NCBI GenBank assembly: GCA_037176885.1
Contig: JAWWNJ010000040.1
Coordinates: 992,001-1,056,000, forward strand
Source of the DNA: Favolaschia claudopus
Lineage: Eukaryota; Basidiomycota; Agaricomycetes; Agaricales; Mycenaceae
Length of the DNA stretch: 64,000 nt
Direction of reading: 5' to 3'
Below, one piece after another: positions 60,451-64,000 of the stretch. The position numbers and the translations under genes are program-made. The notes beneath the pieces are model-generated. The model did no database searches. It had not been told where the DNA came from and saw only the letters and a list, made by a program, of their open reading frames with translations. Every line of letters starts with the position of its first letter. Positions within the stretch are counted from its first letter, which is position 1.

Positions 60451-61784
60451 ATCCTGCTGTGCAACAGCATCCCGCTGTGTGGTTCAGCCCCTCAAGCTTT
60501 CGCAGCGGCGCACTCAGGGCAGTGCACTGGATTGTATCAGCGCTTGACTGAATCTAAGAGGGTCTGACATTGTTGCCTCAACATCGTGACCTTCAGCAAC
60601 TGAGATGTCGAAAGCAAAATGCAAGGCAGAACAATATGCTGAGGTTGAGGATAAGAGGATAATTAAGCAACTCGTTGAAGACTCGGAGTTGGACCGGTAC
60701 GAGGCCAACGGAATATTGAATGAAGAAAACCCCGAACTCAGAGATTTCAACCATTTTACCTCGTTCACACTGGCAGGCAATTGTGTCTATGTGTTCCATT
60801 CCTTAATAATTAAACACTTACTGCTTATTTAGCATTGTGGGTTTGTATTTCCGTTCCGCATCCCCCATTTCCTGCCTGACCAAGCCTCTGCTCTCCCTTG
60901 CCAATGAGTATCATCATCAAGCAAGAAAACAGGACAAAGTTCATGGAAATGTTTCAAATCTTGTTCAAATCCTCAGATTAATTTATCTCGGAAGCAAAAC
61001 GGTCGTAGGAGCTCTTAATAATTGATGTTAATCATCCTGCAATACTGGAGGAACTACTCGCGACAGGTAATACTTGTTCAAGTTCTCGAAGGATTGGACT
61101 CATCATGTTCCTTTTTTTTGCATATCTCAAACCCATACACCCCCTGGTATGGCTTACAATCATTTTATTTGGTTCCTTCTTCGCCCTTACCCGACATGTA
61201 TGAAGGCTCAGCGCAATAACGAAAGCAGCGCAAATGCACTGCGAGCCTGAGAACTTGAAGGTACAGTAATCTTTCTTTTCTGGAAGTGTCGTTGAGGCCA
61301 TTTGAGTGAACATTGTGGAGCCTGGAGCTGGGTCTGAATCAGGACTTGATGCATCAGCACCCTCAAACGCCTTCACCTCAACTGGCAGCTACGTTAGACT
61401 CGAACTTGAAGTGCATTGCCTTTTTTGGTCAATGTCGTTGCGACATCAAAAGTTGATCAAAAGCCATAATTTGCGTCGAATATTCACATCGACCTTGCCG
61501 GTACTTATGAGAAGCCAAGCAGAATCAATTATACACTATACATATACCTCTCGTATCCTCCCACTAAATCACGAAGCGACCTTCACCTAGTATGCACTGT
61601 AGAGCCGTCACTTCACGGCACACACTCGGCACACTGTCACTGTGTGACTGTAAATGTGACCTTGGAATTGCCTTGGAAGGTCCTTGGGGTCTTCGAATGA
61701 CCTGACGTTACCAAAATCAGACGGCATCCTCGGATCAGTGAGTAAGTACAGCTTGGCAGAGCAGAACGCTAATCGTTGCCATAC

Positions 61785-62845
61785 AGGAGTATCAAAACAC
61801 CTGTGTAGATACGCCGTTCGGGGAGAAGAACTGGAATTTCCCGAAGATGCATCTCCAGCAGCACGCCTTCGACGACATTGTTCGCAAGGGAGCCAGCAGA
61901 AACTTTGGAGCCAAAATCGACGAATCGATGCATGCCGCAACAAGAGCGGCCTATTTACGACAAACAAATTTTAAGAATGTGACTCCGCAGGTGCGTTTGT
62001 AGTCTTTGAGATAATGTACAACTGACAATTCTTTCAAGATTCTACGCTCTCTTCACAGAACTCTAGTTGCGAAGTACATCCGTGACCAGCTAGATGGTCG
62101 TGAGACCTTTTTAGACGATGATGATTTTGAACAACAAGCACCTTCAGACATCGAGCCAGTGGGAAACGTCGTGGTGGGTTCCAGAAAGACGCCGACCTCG
62201 TTCGCCGACTTGGAAAATGTCATGAAAGAGGATACCGCCTTTACACGATTTCGGCTTCGATTTGCGGAGTTCTTGAACATCTTTCTTCCAGCCTTCGGTT
62301 ACACCCTTCCACAGGGCAAGCGCGTGGCTCTCCAACCCACTCAGGAGGTGAGACTTGAGTAATCCACATCTTTCGTTTGCTTACACCCACACAGATCATC
62401 CCATTTCAATTCCTGAAAGTCTTCTTCCAGTCACTGGAAACTTGGATCGAGGATGCGGACTACCTTCGCTGTAGTCCATCTTTCCACAACTCGGAGCGAT
62501 ATGATGCAGCCTTGGTCAAGACCGTCGACGGTCATATCTTCGCGCGCCTTGTTTACGTTTTCACCCACAAGATCGAAGACAAAACCCACCCATTTGCGCT
62601 GGTATAAGCTCTCGATGTCGGGATAGGCGTGAGGACGACGAAGGATAAAGCGCTGGGACTGTACCGTGTTCGCGAGCGCCAACGGAAGGAATGTGAGTTT
62701 ATCTCAGTTCATTCTATTGTTCGCGGCGCCTTCATTGTTCCCGATTTCAGCCGCAAGGGAGATTATCTGGTGGTTGATATTATAGACGCGGACATGTTCT
62801 TGAGGCTGCGAGGTTTGTATCCCACTCATATCTCGGAATTATGAA
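61785..62845 (+). pseudogene. Plavaka-type transposase, 3' part
   Basis: Continues the gene at 56309. It reads KNWNFPKMHLQQHAFDDIVR and KGASRNFGAKIDESMHAATR, then (after an intron at about 61991-62039) LRSLHRTLVAKYIRDQL, FHNSERYDAALVKTVDGHIF, ARLVYVFTHKIED, ISVHSIVRGAFIVPDFSRKG and DYLVVDIIDADMFLRL. All are recognisable C-terminal Plavaka blocks. A TAA at about 62605 interrupts FALVxALDVGIG, probably from CAA or CAG. The end at 62842 is close to where Plavaka proteins usually stop. No intact copy can be assembled without repairing several sites. Confidence 0.8.
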
Positions 62846-64000
62846 ATTTGGATGACCGAAACGTCGTGCTTGAATTGCGAGGAGGGGTGCGCCAGTCAAA
62901 CATATGCTTTTGTGAATCAGATTGTATTCAACTAGATAATCACAAGAACATGGACAAGGGGTGTAGCTGGGGGATGCCTTTAGTAGGGAAAGATGTGCAT
63001 CACGGTCGTCTACAAAGACTCAGAGCAATGCGATTGGAAGTCCAAGGCAAAAGAAACGCGTGCCTTTTGAATTCCATCCGACTGTCCCTCTACTCATTTA
63101 TCAATGTTGTCCTCATGAGTACTATGTTTCTTGCATTCTTCGCATCACGATCCGTAGCAGGCTTCTCGGTCGCATGAAAACGAGCAATCCGGCTGCTGAA
63201 AGAACAGTTCCAGAACGAGTTCGAGGTAGTTTTCAATGGATAATGATTTGTGGGGGCAGCATGGATGTTGGAAGTGACTGAGCTCATTCAGAAACGATGT
63301 CGGTCAATGTCGGCGGTCTCGACGACGTGTTGCGTTGGGACAAGTATAATATCACAATACAGAGGTGGTAGAGGGTCAGAGTGAAGCAACGAAGAGCCTT
63401 GTATGCTTCCGAAGAGGTAGGGGTACAGAAAAGCTGAGAAGAGCGATTTTGTGTGCGAGAATGCCGTCAGCTCATAACAGTCACACGAGTCCGTCATGAT
63501 GCTATCGTGGGAGCCTCATGACATAAATCTCTCATGAGGCAATTTCCAAATTTCCGACTAATACAGGCAGGCTTTCCCAGGACGTGCTTCGATGAGCTAA
63601 TGGCCGTTTTCACAGACTTCTGAAGCATCGTGCCACTGCGAGGAACGTGTTAGCACCGCCGGTTTGCAGGCGGGGTGTGAATCTTTCTTTACTACTGGAC
63701 TACCGGTACAACAAAACCGGGTGCAAGGGCTAACAAGGGCCGCCGTGAGTTCAGGCCTGCTCGACCGATTCTTAGGCATAGTCTATCACAGGCAATGTCG
63801 GCGGAAATGGACGCCGCTCGCTCAACCCCGCGATAGTAGATACGCCTGATGATGCGATACTATTTCGACCACGTCACCACAAAGGTTCCTTTTGTTTTCC
63901 CATCCCCCCCATTCCGTTATCTCGGTTGCCGGTCGACCGAGCCTTGAGTCAGTTTTCCGACCCTGTGTCCAGGATTTTAAGGATGGGTGCCCCTTGGACA
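62846..64000. other. Window end, no confident gene
   Basis: 63510-63580 is an inverted copy of the repeat at 46935-47000 (AATTTCCAAATTTCCGACTA). The last 150 bp are pyrimidine-rich and could be the promoter of a gene beyond the window. I see no convincing coding region. Confidence 0.3.

Larger units (their letters stand above)
58708..61784. mobile_element. 3.1-kb TIR element inserted in the Plavaka gene
   Basis: The tips are GTATGGTAACGATTAGCGTT and the complement of GTATGGCAACGATTAGCGTT, matching over 27 bp. AGGAGTAT (58704-58711 and 61785-61792) lies on both sides; because the tip itself begins GTAT the true duplication is 4 to 8 bp. Subtracting the element gives DLTQEYQNTCVDTPFGEKNW and continues NFPKMH in the Plavaka frame. 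The left end repeats CGATTAGCGTYCTGCTCT twice. No transposase was found inside; it carries two Mutator-like MITEs and scraps such as VATTGRRRRDSVHSRFTFIK. Probably hAT-like and non-autonomous. Confidence 0.75.

Noticed and set aside
60605..60832. 75-codon frame starting MSKAKCKAEQYAEVEDKR
   Set aside because: Looks coding-like by composition but is short, without homology I recognise, and within a non-autonomous element; left for checking only.

Overview
The window looks like a transposon-saturated stretch of a filamentous basidiomycete (Agaricomycete) genome. The evidence is short GT-AG introns (about 45-65 nt) in almost every gene, F-box/LRR genes of the mushroom type, a Plavaka-type transposase, a PIF1-fused Helitron, Copia and LINE remnants, and dense families of small terminal-inverted-repeat (TIR) elements. 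There are no bacterial operons. Very few genes look intact. All family assignments come from recalled motifs, without any database search.

Layout. 0-9 kb: a KH-domain Gag-like gene of a retroelement next to the 3' part of a Tc1/mariner-type transposase; a spliced unrecognised gene (1967-3437); a SINE-like tRNA head; and a gag-only Copia element bounded by a 5-bp target duplication (5482-8461) whose left LTR is split by another insertion. 9-16 kb: an RNase H scrap, a GGGTACGGGT-rich TIR element and a near-complete Helitron on the minus strand (Rep/helicase of about 1,665 aa once three exons are joined). 16-25 kb: repeats, a small Gly/Trp-rich three-exon gene (20878-21468) and an F-box gene whose intron hosts two nested TIR elements. 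25-33 kb: degenerate LINE ORF1 copies and a Copia gag-protease-integrase remnant carrying a small insertion with a 9-bp target duplication. 33-39 kb: a DDE transposase gene (minus) and a second gene (plus) that share an N-terminal module with an intron at the same codon; both were hit independently by the same hAT-like MITE. 39-49 kb: a second F-box pseudogene, several MITE families and two tRNA-derived SINE candidates. 49-51 kb: an intact six-exon gene (471 aa). 51-55 kb: a mosaic pseudogene on one strand in which a CDC48/p97 copy contains a piece of a GMC oxidoreductase and is preceded by a KRE6/SKN1-like GH16 fragment. 56-63 kb: a Plavaka transposase pseudogene interrupted by a 3.1-kb TIR element that itself carries two small Mutator-like elements.

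Working together: I see no host pathway or cluster. The coherent story is mobile-element nesting, in which insertions can be ordered by target-site duplications and reading frames are often exactly restored when an element is subtracted. The most unusual observations are the CDC48/GMC/KRE6 mosaic, the three Mutator-like MITEs with perfect 9-bp duplications, the gag-only Copia element, and the paired insertion of one hAT MITE family into the same exon of two related genes.
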